DNA of 64,000 nt, taken from assembly GCA_963844055.1 (NCBI GenBank), contig CAWJMN010000001.1:2418001-2482000 (forward strand), written 5' to 3'. A program made the translations under genes and the position numbers. This DNA comes from CAWJMN01 sp963844055 (lineage in GTDB: Bacteria > Planctomycetota > Planctomycetia > Pirellulales > Pirellulaceae). The notes under the pieces were generated by a model. The model had not been told where the DNA came from, did no database searches, and saw only the letters and a program-made list of their open reading frames with translations. This document shows positions 39,122 to 48,373 of the stretch, in pieces. Each line of letters begins with the position of its first letter. Positions within the stretch are counted from its first letter, which is position 1.

Positions 39122-40382
39122 ATGAAATCTAGCATCCTTCGGTTCGTTGCAGGGCTGCTCAGCGTTGGCAGTTGGAAACAGCTACGCGCAGGAAGAAGTT
39201 CCTGTACCCGTCGCAGAAAAACCGCTCTCCTTCACGATCGAGTCTGCCGTCGATCTCGCGGTAAACAACCATCCAGCCTTGCGCCAAGCCGGTTCTGCCG
39301 TTGAAGAGGCTCGCGGCAACGCGGTACAAGCGGGGCTCTATAAGAACCCACGACTAGACAGCGGTAACCCACAAACCATTGGTGGCGCCCAAAGTATCTA
39401 CTCCGTCGGTGTTACGCAGGAAATCATTCGCGGCGGAAAGCGTCGCCTTGATGTGGCGGCTGCTTGGCAAAACGTAGAGCGAACCGAACATCAGTACGAT
39501 CTGATCCGCTTCTCCGTCATTACTGATTCACGGCGGCTGTTTATCGCGGCCTTGTCGACCCAGCGTCGCGTAGAGAATTTGGCTTCTCTTTTGACCTTTG
39601 CAAAGCAGCTCGAGCAAACCAATGAAAAGCTGTATAAGGCCGGGCAAACAAGCGAAACCGACCTGCTTTCATTAAGGCTTGAGCGTCGCCGCGCAGAAAC
39701 TGCGTTTAAGTCTGCCGAGGCTGAACTCATCGGTAAGCGAAAGCAATTAGCTGCGCAGTTGGGCTTGCCCGAACTTCCAAGCGTGCCGCTTGAAGGGACT
39801 TTGGCCCTTAAATTTCCCGAATACGATCAGCGCAGCTTAGACGAGCAAGTGACCACCCGAAACTCGCTGGTAAGTGCGGCCATGGCTGACGTGGCACGCC
39901 GTCAAACGATGCTACAACGGGCGATGGTAGACCCCATTCCCAACATCACCATTCAAGGTGGCTATCAATACACAGCGAATACTCCGCATCGCCAAGGGCT
40001 GGCCGGGCTCTATATGGACATTCCCCTTTGGGATCGAAACCAGGGTGGTATTCGCGCTGCACAGGCCAATGTGGGGCAGTCTGCCGCCCAGTTGGACTTA
40101 ATTCGTACCGAACTCACAAAGCAGCTTGCTGATGCCCTGGGGCGTTACCGTGCGGCCTCTGGCCAAGTGGAAAGCTTTGAAACAGGAATCTTGCCTGATG
40201 CCCGTAGGACTCTAGAATTGGTTCGTGCAGGATACGAAAAAGGCCAGTTCGATGTTGTTCGTCTGTTGCAGGCACAGCGCGCTGTTTACGAAGCCAACCT
40301 GGAATACGTTTCTGCCTTAGAGAAACGTCTCGACGCCGCCGCTGAAATTGCGGGCCTCGAACAGGCAGAATCGTTTCCTTAA
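39122..40382 (+). CDS. TolC-like outer membrane efflux protein (CusC/CzcC type), frame broken at 39161
   Basis: The outer-membrane channel of the metal efflux system encoded just downstream. The mature part shows OEP-family repeats: FTIESAVDLAVNNHPALRQAGSAVEEARGN, VGVTQEIIRGGKR, QTSETDLLSLRLERRRAE, and a C-terminal QFDVVRLLQAQRAVYEANLEYV. The natural start is ATG 39122, MKSSILRFVAGLL. At GCTCAGC (39157-39163) one extra A (39161) breaks the signal peptide. Without it the sequence continues ALAVGNSYAQEEVPV, a textbook signal peptide with an AYAQ-like cleavage site, and totals 419 aa. As given, translation could begin only at a TTG (39147) without a proper signal. Confidence 0.88.
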
Positions 40383-40524
40383 TGAAGGAATCGTAACTTC
40401 GCTTTTGGCCAGGCGGCATTGGAGCAACGTTGCTGGCGACGTAGACTCGATTAAGGTGCGTTTGCGGTTGTGCCTTCACAATCGCTCTGCTGCGCACTTA
40501 TGACTCCTGGGGCCAAACTGTCGC

Positions 40525-43500
40525 ATGATTCACGCCATCATCGTCTGGGCTTTGCATAATCGGCTGATTGTTGTTCTCGCCGCATTTGCACTCATTGGCG
40601 TGGGTGTGCATGCTACGCTCAATCTCAATGTAGAAGCCTATCCAGATCCAACGCCGCCGCTAATCGACGTCATTAGCCAAAATCCCGGGGCCAGCCCCGA
40701 GGAGGTGGAGCGTCTTATTACCATCCCGCTTGAGACAGCGCTCAATGGGATTCCAGGCCTTGAGTATATCCGCAGCACGTCGATCTCCGGCCTGAGCGAT
40801 ATCAAGTGCCAATTTGCATACGGCACGAATTACGGTGCATCACGCCAAGAAGTCCTCAATCGACTCAACGGTGTCGAACTTCCCGCAGGAGTAACTCCAG
40901 AGCTTTCACCGTGGAGCCCCACGGGCGAGATCGTGCGCTATGTGCTGGAGGGGCCCGGCTATTCCACCAACCAATTGAAGGCCACCCAAGACTGGGTGCT
41001 CAACCGCATCTTTAAGCAGGTCCCCGGCGTCATCGATGTGGTCGGATTCGGCGGGACGATCAAGCAGTACCAAGTGCTGGTCGATACGCGCCTGATGCAG
41101 CAATACCATGTTTCGCTGGCCGATGTCGAACAGGCTATCGCCAAGTCAAACTCCAATGTGGGGGGAGATGTTCTCACCCTTGGTACGCAGTCCCACAATG
41201 TGCGGGCGATTGGTCTTTTGGGAGGCGGTCAAGATCCGCTGGACCTTGCAAACATCAAGGATGCTGCGGCCATTGAAGCGGCGAAGATCGAAGACATTCG
41301 CAACGTCGTCGTCTCTACCAGCAAGGATGGTACGCCGGTCTACGTCTATCACGTCGCCAAAGTCATAATCGGAAACCAGCCGCGTCAGGGTATTGTTGGT
41401 CGTGGCGAAGAGAATGATGTGGTCGAGGGGATCGTCATGATGCGCAAGGGAGAAAAATCCCTTGCCACTGCACAAGCCGTTGCTGCAAAAATTAAGCAGA
41501 TTGAAGAAGAGGGCCTGCTTCCCCCGGGAATGAAGTTGCGTTACTTCAATCAGCGTACTGATTTGGTACACGTGACCACGCACAATGTGATGCACAACTT
41601 GCTGGTCGGTGTCTCCTTGGTGATACTTGTGCTCTTTGTCTTTTTAGGAGACATCAAGAGCGCGCTAATCGTTGCCTTGGTGATTCCGCTGGCGCTGCTC
41701 TTTGCAATTAGCCTCCTCTATTTTCAGGGAATGTCGGCAAACCTGCTTTCGATCGGTGCCGTCGATTTTGGAATCATCGTCGACAGTTCTGTGATCATTG
41801 TGGAAACGATCTTTCGGCATCTTTCTGAGCCGAGCGCAGATCGCTCTCGGTCTTTGATTGATCGGATCGCTGATGCGTCCCATTCGGTTGAGCGCCCCAT
41901 GCTCTACTCAACCGTCATCATCGTTTGTGCATTCATACCCCTCTTTACGCTGAGTGGTCCAGCCGGTGCTATGTTTGGCCCCATGGCCCTGACCTATGCG
42001 TTTTCGATTTTGGGGGCATTGTTGATTGCGATCACGCTCGCGCCGGTGTTGTGCTCGTTTTTCTTTACGGGTGCGATACAAGAGCATGAGACAATTCTCG
42101 ATCGTATCCTGAAGCATGCCTACAGTGTTTCTCTAGCGATAGCGCTCAAACGCCGTGGGATGACGGTGGCAATTTCCACGTTCCTGATTGTGGGGACGCT
42201 AGTGATGGTCACTCAAATTGGCGCAGAATTCATGCCGCAACTCGAAGAAGGCAATCTTTGGGTGCGTGCGTATTTGCCTCGCACCGTCTCTCGTGAAGAG
42301 GCCTCTCGGTTTGCTCCTCGTTTGCGAAAGGTCATTGCATCGGTCCCCGAAGTGCGTGGCGTCATGTCACAAGTGGGACGTCCCGATGATGGAACCGATG
42401 TAACCAGCTTCTTCAATGTTGAATTCAATGTGCCGCTCAATCCCATGGAGACGTGGCGACCTGGCATGACGCGTCAGAAGATTGAAGATGAGCTTGCCGA
42501 GAAGTTTAAGGCGTTTCCAGGAATCGAGTTTAGCTTCTCCCAGTTGATTCGGGACAATATTGACGAAGCCTTGTCGGGCATTAAGGGCTCCAACTCGGTA
42601 AAGCTCTTTGGCTCGGATTTGGCCATGCTGGAAGAGGTCGGTGCGCGGGTCGCTGATACACTTCGCTCCGTTGATGGCATTGAAAACGTCGGCCTGTTTG
42701 ACATCATTGGCCAGCCGAATCTAGAAATCACCATCGACCGTAAAGCATGCGCACGCTATGGCGTCAACGTAGAACAGGTTGAAGACGCGATTCGTGTTGC
42801 CATCGGCGGCAAGGCCTTCTCACGCATGGTCGAAGGAGAAAAGCTGTACGATATCGTCCTCCGCTTACCAGCAGATCGTCGGAACGATCCCGAGAACATC
42901 TCACGGCTTCCCATCGATATTCCAAGTGCGGAGGGACGCCCGAGCTTTCAAATTCCACTCGCCCACTTGGCGAAAATCGATCCACACAAGCCTGGCGCAT
43001 CTTATATCTATCGTGAAAACAACCGTCGATACCTTCCCATCAAGTTCAGCGTTCGTGGCCGCGATTTAGCCTCTGCAATTCAGGAAGCACGGGCCAAAGT
43101 CATCGATCCTCAAAACGGTGCCAAGCTGCCACCAGGGTACCGTGTCGAATGGTCGGGCGAGTTTGCTCAGATGCAAGCTGCCAATGCCGTCTTGATGGTG
43201 ACAGTTCCTCTTTCGATCGCCCTAATATTGGTAGTGCTGTATGTGATGTTTGGATCGCTGAAGGATACCGGCTTTGTGATGATTGGCGTGATCATCGCCA
43301 TGATGGGTGGCGTGTGGGCCCTTATGATGACTCATACGGCGTTTAGCATCTCAGCGGCCGTCGGCTTCATCTCCATCTTTGGCGTAGTCGTACAGAACGG
43401 TGTGCTGCTCATCAGCGACTTCAATCGTTTAAGGCGCGAAGGGCGTAATGTCCACGATGCCGTATTTAGCGGTTCGCTGACGCTGCTTCGCCCTGTTGTG

Positions 43501-43692
43501 ATGATCTCTCTAACCGCGATTTTAGGCTTGCTTCCTGCCGCCTTGGCTACCTCCGTTGGCTCGCAGGCGCAAAAGCCGTTGGCGATTGTTGTCGTGGGCG
43601 GAATGCTCGTGGCCATGATCCTGCCGCAATATGTGTTGCCCGCGCTATACACATATTTCCCGTTAAAAGTCTCTCCTCATGATGCCGAGTAA
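40525..43692 (+). CDS. Heavy-metal efflux RND transporter (CzcA/CusA family)
   Basis: A 1,055-residue inner-membrane RND pump of the heavy-metal efflux group. The duplicated layout is clear: TM1 near 12-30, a large periplasmic loop, TM2-TM6 (about 345-520), a second loop, and TM7-TM12. TM4 holds the HME motif with Asp414, Asp420 and Glu427 in VDFGIIVDSSVIIVE. Its spacing equals that of the CzcA proton-relay residues, which favours divalent cations (Co/Zn/Cd) over the monovalent CusA type. The gene order outer-membrane channel, pump, adaptor is encoded on one strand. The adaptor starts 6 bases after the stop. Confidence 0.95.
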   Translation: MIHAIIVWALHNRLIVVLAAFALIGVGVHATLNLNVEAYPDPTPPLIDVISQNPGASPEEVERLITIPLETALNGIPGLEYIRSTSISGLSDIKCQFAYGTNYGASRQEVLNRLNGVELPAGVTPELSPWSPTGEIVRYVLEGPGYSTNQLKATQDWVLNRIFKQVPGVIDVVGFGGTIKQYQVLVDTRLMQQYHVSLADVEQAIAKSNSNVGGDVLTLGTQSHNVRAIGLLGGGQDPLDLANIKDAAAIEAAKIEDIRNVVVSTSKDGTPVYVYHVAKVIIGNQPRQGIVGRGEENDVVEGIVMMRKGEKSLATAQAVAAKIKQIEEEGLLPPGMKLRYFNQRTDLVHVTTHNVMHNLLVGVSLVILVLFVFLGDIKSALIVALVIPLALLFAISLLYFQGMSANLLSIGAVDFGIIVDSSVIIVETIFRHLSEPSADRSRSLIDRIADASHSVERPMLYSTVIIVCAFIPLFTLSGPAGAMFGPMALTYAFSILGALLIAITLAPVLCSFFFTGAIQEHETILDRILKHAYSVSLAIALKRRGMTVAISTFLIVGTLVMVTQIGAEFMPQLEEGNLWVRAYLPRTVSREEASRFAPRLRKVIASVPEVRGVMSQVGRPDDGTDVTSFFNVEFNVPLNPMETWRPGMTRQKIEDELAEKFKAFPGIEFSFSQLIRDNIDEALSGIKGSNSVKLFGSDLAMLEEVGARVADTLRSVDGIENVGLFDIIGQPNLEITIDRKACARYGVNVEQVEDAIRVAIGGKAFSRMVEGEKLYDIVLRLPADRRNDPENISRLPIDIPSAEGRPSFQIPLAHLAKIDPHKPGASYIYRENNRRYLPIKFSVRGRDLASAIQEARAKVIDPQNGAKLPPGYRVEWSGEFAQMQAANAVLMVTVPLSIALILVVLYVMFGSLKDTGFVMIGVIIAMMGGVWALMMTHTAFSISAAVGFISIFGVVVQNGVLLISDFNRLRREGRNVHDAVFSGSLTLLRPVVMISLTAILGLLPAALATSVGSQAQKPLAIVVVGGMLVAMILPQYVLPALYTYFPLKVSPHDAE

Positions 43693-43698
43693 CTAGCC

Positions 43699-45075
43699 AT
43701 GACATCACCAGTTTCCACCAAGCCAGATGCCAAGGATCAGGCTGCTGCGTCGTCACCTCATGGCTCTCCCTCTTCTTCAAAGAAGGCAGACGCTACCAAG
43801 CCGGCGCACTCCAAAGAGCATTCAGGTTCATCCGGGTGGTCGGTCGCGTTGTGGTGCTTTTTTGGTGCCGCTGGTGCGATTGGCGTGGGCTATTGGGCAC
43901 AACAGCGTTATTCGGAATCCGCCAATAAGCCGGTTATCGAAAGCAAGCCGGTTAGTTTTGAAAACGTTCCTTGGGACGGCAAGATTGAAGTATCGCAAGA
44001 GGCTCAGGCTGCGCTGGCGATGGCAACCGTACCGGTTTTGGCCCAAACGGAAGCAATTCGCCTCCCTTTGCTGGGTACAACAAAGCACGATGAAACCAAG
44101 ATTACGAAGATTCGCCCGCTCTTTCGAGGACGTGTCGAAAAGGTGCACGTCACCGTCGGGCAATCGGTTGAAGTCGGCGTTCCCTTAGTTGATCTTTATA
44201 GCGCCGACTTGGCCCAGGCCAAAACCACCTACGAAATTGAGCAGAACCAGTGGAAGCATGAAAAGAATCTGCTCGATGTTCGTACGGAACTTCGCAAGAC
44301 CAACGCCATCAGTGAGCAGCTTTTGCTCGATACGCAGGCCGAGGAATTGCGCCAACGGCACGAGTACGAAATCGCCCGGGAAAAGCTGCTGATCCTTGGC
44401 TTAAGCGATAAAGAGATCGATGCCGTAGCCAATGAAAAGGGAGCACAGCGTCTGCGGCTAACGCTTCGCGCTCCGGCCAGTGGCATTGTAATTTCACGTG
44501 ACGTGGTCAACGGAAACATCTACGACGATAGCGATGTGATGTTGGTGATTGCCCCCGAAGACCATCTTTGGGTCTGGGGAAACGTGTTTGAGCGCGACCT
44601 CACGCTAGTTCAATTGGGACAGAAGTGGGATGTGCAGTTTAGCTTCCTTCAAGACAAGCTCCTAGGAACGGTTGAATACATCTCTCCTGGTGTGGATCCA
44701 GAGACTCATGCGGTCCGTGTACGCACCTCCATTCCCAACCCTGGGATGCGACTCAAGTCTGACATGCTCGCCCGTGGCGCACTTCACATCCCTCCGATGC
44801 CTGGGTTCACCGTCATTCCACGCAATGCTATGATCGTGGTGGATGGAAGCTCGTACGCATTCGTCAGGGACAAGGCCGACGCCAGTAAGTTTTTGCGAAG
44901 GCGACTGCGGATCGCTCATGAGAGCGACGATCACGTGGTTGTCGAGTCGGGCTTATCCCCGGACGAAGACGTGGTTGTTATCGGTGCCCTCATTTTGGAG
45001 CAGCTCCACTCCGAGCGTGAAGTACTAGAGACGGGGCGTGTTGTGGGAAACTCCGACGGATCTCCGCAGCACTAG
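43699..45075 (+). CDS. RND efflux periplasmic adaptor subunit (CzcB/CusB type)
   Basis: A 458-residue membrane-fusion protein bridging the RND pump and outer-membrane channel. A hydrophilic Ser/Lys-rich N-tail (about 1-48) is followed by one membrane anchor (about 50-70, WSVALWCFFGAAGAIGVGYWA). The barrel-sandwich lipoyl halves (IRPLFRGRVEKVHVTVGQSVEVGVPLVDLYS and LRAPASGIVISRDVVNGNIYDDSDVML) flank an alpha-hairpin. Beta-barrel and membrane-proximal domains (VEYISPGVDPETHAVRVR) follow. The long cytoplasmic tail before the anchor is unusual. It directly follows the pump gene. Confidence 0.93.
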   Translation: MTSPVSTKPDAKDQAAASSPHGSPSSSKKADATKPAHSKEHSGSSGWSVALWCFFGAAGAIGVGYWAQQRYSESANKPVIESKPVSFENVPWDGKIEVSQEAQAALAMATVPVLAQTEAIRLPLLGTTKHDETKITKIRPLFRGRVEKVHVTVGQSVEVGVPLVDLYSADLAQAKTTYEIEQNQWKHEKNLLDVRTELRKTNAISEQLLLDTQAEELRQRHEYEIAREKLLILGLSDKEIDAVANEKGAQRLRLTLRAPASGIVISRDVVNGNIYDDSDVMLVIAPEDHLWVWGNVFERDLTLVQLGQKWDVQFSFLQDKLLGTVEYISPGVDPETHAVRVRTSIPNPGMRLKSDMLARGALHIPPMPGFTVIPRNAMIVVDGSSYAFVRDKADASKFLRRRLRIAHESDDHVVVESGLSPDEDVVVIGALILEQLHSEREVLETGRVVGNSDGSPQH

Positions 45076-45109
45076 TTCCCTGCGGGAATTATGTTTGGCG
45101 GCGATAAAC

Positions 45110-46069
45110 ATGCACGGTCAAAACGTAACGGTTCTGGGTGCCGGTGTTTCGGGGCTCACGACCGCCTTGGCATTGGCGGAAGCTGGCTTTCGCGTCCAAA
45201 TAATGACGTCACAATTGCCGCGTGATACAACTTCCTGCGTCGCGGCCGCATTCTGGTATCCGTATCTGGTAGAGCCTGTCGATAAAGCGGCCGTATGGGG
45301 TTGCGAGTCCTACCATCGGTTTTTTGCATTGGCAAACGAATCTGAAGCGGGGATTCTACTGCGCCCGTTACGCGTCCTCTTTCAAAAACAGGTAACCCAG
45401 CCGGCGTGGGCTAGCTATGTCCGAGGATTTGAGTGGCTCGCTGCGGACCAGTTACTACCTGGATTTCACTATGGATTCCGTTTAGAGACGGCCGTTGTAG
45501 AGATGCCTTGCTATTTGCCCTACTTGCAGCACAAGCTCGCTCAAAACGGCGTCTCGATAAGTATTCAGGCGCAACTGTCGCTTGGAGATGCTGCCAGCAA
45601 GGACTCGATCGTCGTCAATTGCACAGGGCTGGGAGCGCGAGAGCTTTGCCACGATTCCGCCATGTATGCGGTACGCGGGCAAGTCATCTGTGGAGAAGGC
45701 GTCCCGACCACACAGCTCACCTTCTGTCCCGAGGCCGAGGCTGGGCCCCTCTATATTGTGCCGCGAAGTCACGACTGCATCGTTGGTGGAACTAGCGAAC
45801 TTTCGGAATCTCTTATGCCTGACATGGCAACCACAGACCGCATCATGCAGCGAGCTCAATCTGCAGTGCCAAGGCTGGCGGAACTGCGCGACAGACATCC
45901 ACTCGTCGGCTTGCGCCCTTGTCGTACAGAGGTTCGGCTAGAGCAAGAGATTCTGCCTTCGGGGCAGGCCGTGATTCACAACTATGGTCACGGCGGCGGC
46001 GGAGTTACCCTCTCTTGGGGCTGTGCCGCGGAAGTAGTAAGAATCGCTCAGTCAATGGCAAATCGTTAG
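45110..46069 (+). CDS. FAD-dependent oxidoreductase, D-amino-acid oxidase family
   Basis: 319 residues from ATG 45110. The dinucleotide-binding motif VLGAGVSGLTTALALAEAG (Gly10, Gly12, Gly15) starts the protein. The C-terminal FAD signature HNYGHGGGGVTLSWG and the substrate-region arginine in GLRPCRTEVRLE fit D-amino-acid or D-aspartate oxidase. The family oxidises D-amino acids to keto acids with H2O2. A longer open frame upstream (from 45038) overlaps the adaptor gene and is not needed. It follows the efflux operon by 34 bases; a functional link is not obvious. Converges with the next gene. Confidence 0.88.
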   Translation: MHGQNVTVLGAGVSGLTTALALAEAGFRVQIMTSQLPRDTTSCVAAAFWYPYLVEPVDKAAVWGCESYHRFFALANESEAGILLRPLRVLFQKQVTQPAWASYVRGFEWLAADQLLPGFHYGFRLETAVVEMPCYLPYLQHKLAQNGVSISIQAQLSLGDAASKDSIVVNCTGLGARELCHDSAMYAVRGQVICGEGVPTTQLTFCPEAEAGPLYIVPRSHDCIVGGTSELSESLMPDMATTDRIMQRAQSAVPRLAELRDRHPLVGLRPCRTEVRLEQEILPSGQAVIHNYGHGGGGVTLSWGCAAEVVRIAQSMANR

Positions 46070-46099
46070 GCTACTCAGATTGGTGGCCGCTAGGCTGGC

Positions 46100-46987
46100 T
46101 TAGTTTTTTGCCAAAGATTGGCTCGACAATCCTGCAACAGACGGACTCTGAACGCCATGGGTTGCTCGGTCTTGATGCCAAAGGGTTTGCAGCTCTGCAA
46201 CGCCGTTGATTTTGTAGTGCTGCCGCAGGGCATCGTCATAGCCATGATCCATCGCTGCCTTTACAAACTCCGGAAAGGAAGAGGATGTCTGTCGATTGCT
46301 AAGAAATGAAACCAGCGAAGCACTTTGGCCATAGAAGGCCGGAACGCGATGAAGTGCCGGATAGGTTTGCAGCGACATCAACTCTCCGCAGCTGAAGTGC
46401 TGGCCATTTCGAATAGCGGCTAGGCCATCTTTATGGTGCAAGTCCCGTTTGTCGATGCAATCTGCCAAGACGGCGATTCCTTCATCAACCCATGGTGGAG
46501 GCTGACGACCATCGAAAAGTTCAAACAGAACCACATGCGTTAGTTCATGCGGAAGTGCCGAGGGGCTACCGGATGAATCCAGCAGCAAATCCACATGACG
46601 ACAGAGTACTTTCCCCTTTTGAAAGTCGATCCAGGTGGAACCGAGGCTCGGCCCCACACCACGACCAACGGCCGCCTCGTAGCTTGATCGGTTATCGTGG
46701 ACGACGATCCGGCAAAACGGGTCCCATGTTTTTGCGGGCTGTTTCCCAAGCCAGGTCGTGTGCAGTCGCCCCTTCCAAACTTCGGCCAACTTAGCAACGC
46801 TACGTGCATCCTGTTTGGAGGAATGACTTACCACATGGAAGTTGGCCGAGCGAGCATTCGTTGCCGAGCCGTTAACCGGGACGGCCGCTAATTCGACCTC
46901 GGGAGCATCGCCGCAACGACCTTCGTGGCAACACGAGGTGAGGGAATCATCTGCACCCAAAAGACATAGGACGATCAGCCAATTCAT
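46100..46987 (-). CDS. Secreted gluzincin-like metallopeptidase, uncharacterised
   Basis: 295 residues. A short hydrophobic N-terminus (MNWLIVLCLLG) suggests export. The zinc motif HELTH (His147, Glu148, His151) and a downstream WVDEG (Glu169) give the HExxH...E pattern of gluzincins such as Peptidase_MA/DUF1570-like proteins, which are abundant in planctomycetes. A GGAGG lies 7 bases before ATG 46987, which supports this start although the frame is open to 47176. Several cysteines in the first 30 residues (SCCHEGRCGD) may form disulfides. Target unknown. Confidence 0.75.
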   Translation of the reverse strand: MNWLIVLCLLGADDSLTSCCHEGRCGDAPEVELAAVPVNGSATNARSANFHVVSHSSKQDARSVAKLAEVWKGRLHTTWLGKQPAKTWDPFCRIVVHDNRSSYEAAVGRGVGPSLGSTWIDFQKGKVLCRHVDLLLDSSGSPSALPHELTHVVLFELFDGRQPPPWVDEGIAVLADCIDKRDLHHKDGLAAIRNGQHFSCGELMSLQTYPALHRVPAFYGQSASLVSFLSNRQTSSSFPEFVKAAMDHGYDDALRQHYKINGVAELQTLWHQDRATHGVQSPSVAGLSSQSLAKN

Positions 46988-47627
46988 GCCCGAACCCTCC
47001 ATGGCACTCATAGCGAGTGCTCGATAGAAGGCATCTATTACATTTTGCGGGCCAAAGCCCGGATTACAAATCCAGACGTGCTTCCAAGTGCTTGTCTTAT
47101 TTAGGGTTGTGTGATTTTTAGAGGCGAAGTTCCCCCTGCAAGGAAACAAGGGGCTGCTTTGCTCCTTTGCACCCAAAGCCTAAGAACTGGGCAGCCGGGG
47201 CATGTTGTTCGTTAGCGGAATTGCCGCCAGCAAGGGCCAGGGATAACGCCGTATAAAGCTCCCTTGAAGGCCTAAAATGAGCATCTTTGATGTCCAGCCG
47301 GGAAGATTACTAGTTGTTAATTCGCTAGTAATTCAGCTTGAGTCAAACGAGTGCTCAGCCGATACCTTACAGAATAGGCTAACGCGCTGGTGCCGGCGTT
47401 GCTAACCATTTACGAGGAGCGAAGTTGCGTTTAATTTGCTCTGGTTAGATTAATAGTAACGCCAAGGCAAACTTCATGGATTGATCGAGTCTCGGTAGGC
47501 GGACGATCGTTTGACTTGCATGGGGCTCGTTCAACAATTGAGTTGGTCAAACAAAAGGTTTGCATGACAGACCGATTTGAGTCTGGCGTTTGTCGGCGGT
47601 CCTCTCTCACTCTCCAGGAGAAATCCC
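46988..47627. other. 640-base divergent intergenic region
   Basis: It separates the metallopeptidase gene from a small secreted protein. No gene was recognised. It contains a sigma-54-like element at 47388-47403 and an imperfect palindrome GTTTGAC...GTCAAAC (about 47509-47553). Confidence 0.4.
47388..47403 (+). promoter_or_regulatory. Sigma-54-like promoter element
   Basis: TGGTGC, five bases, then TTGCT. The spacing is exactly that of the -24/-12 consensus TGGCAC-N5-TTGCW, with the GG and GC pairs conserved. It lies 225 bases upstream of the small secreted protein gene, which is far; no enhancer-binding regulator is nearby. A chance match is quite possible. Confidence 0.25.
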
Positions 47628-47906
47628 ATGTTGAAGTCACTATTGTTTTCAGGGGCTGCATTAGCTGCCCTACTCGTTGTTTCCGGCCAAGCACAAGCTC
47701 GCGGTCGCCATAACAGCTGCGGTTGCACCTCTGCTCCTGTTGCCGCTGCACCAGCTGCTCAAACCGCTGCTGCTCCTGCGTCTGGCTATCGTACCTATTC
47801 CTACCAGCCTGGAATGTCGGCCACATCGACTGCCCGTTATTCCAACACTCGTAGCGTAAACACAAGCGGCGTTCATCGCGCTGGCTGGAAGATCATTGGC
47901 GACTAA
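47628..47906 (+). CDS. Small secreted Ala/Thr/Ser-rich protein
   Basis: 92 residues. A clear signal peptide (MLKSLLFSGAALAALLVVSGQAQA) is followed by RGRHNSCGC, an Ala/Pro-rich spacer and a Tyr/Ser/Thr-rich tail ending GWKIIGD. AGGAG lies 7 bases before ATG 47628 and a strong terminator follows, so it is a stand-alone expressed unit. The NSCGC cysteines might bind metal or form disulfides. Similar tiny exported proteins are common in planctomycetes; no function is known. Confidence 0.75.
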   Translation: MLKSLLFSGAALAALLVVSGQAQARGRHNSCGCTSAPVAAAPAAQTAAAPASGYRTYSYQPGMSATSTARYSNTRSVNTSGVHRAGWKIIGD

Positions 47907-48373
47907 TTTCGCCCCATGAGAATTGTTGGTTGTTCGTAGTACCTCTCCCAAAAAGGCCTCACCTGTCGTGACAAACAGGATGGGGCCTTTTTTTGTGTCG
48001 GCCGGGGGCGACGGAGGCAGACCGGTAGCAAAATGAAGTGACACCTTTGGTCACTTCGCCGAAAATAATATTAAAACATATTTAGAAAATAATGAGCAAG
48101 TTATAGCAAATCGTTATCGTCTACTTGTCCCATGCAATTTTAAGCGCCGCCTCGCTGACGCGCTCGCAGGGCCAGGCATGGCTCGAGTGTCGACTTGCAC
48201 CCGCCCGTCGCGTTCGGCAGCATGCCAGGCCCCTTGGAAGGCATTCCTGGGAGGCTTCACCGGTCCGGATGAGGTGAGCCCAGGCCGGTGAAGTCAACGT
48301 TTTTGTGGCCAAAAAGTCAGCCTACGGCTATCTACGATTTCTGGCGGGATTTTGATGGCCGTGGCAGTTTGGG
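47907..48373. other. 467-base convergent intergenic region
   Basis: Apart from the terminator near its left end, it holds a very A/T-rich stretch (48060-48120) and a GC-rich part with a 9-bp inverted repeat CTTCACCGG/CCGGTGAAG (48255-48263 and 48285-48293). A 63-codon minus frame here is not convincing. Confidence 0.4.
47950..47996 (+). terminator. Rho-independent terminator of the small secreted protein gene
   Basis: Outer stem AAAAAGGCC (47950-47958) pairs with GGCCTTTTT (47984-47992); inner stem CCTGT (47962-47966) pairs with ACAGG (47975-47979). It ends in a 7-T run. Confidence 0.85.

Noticed and set aside
48121..48312. A 63-codon minus frame downstream of the esterase
   Set aside because: Cys/Arg/Ala-rich random-looking sequence without start signal; overlaps an inverted repeat.
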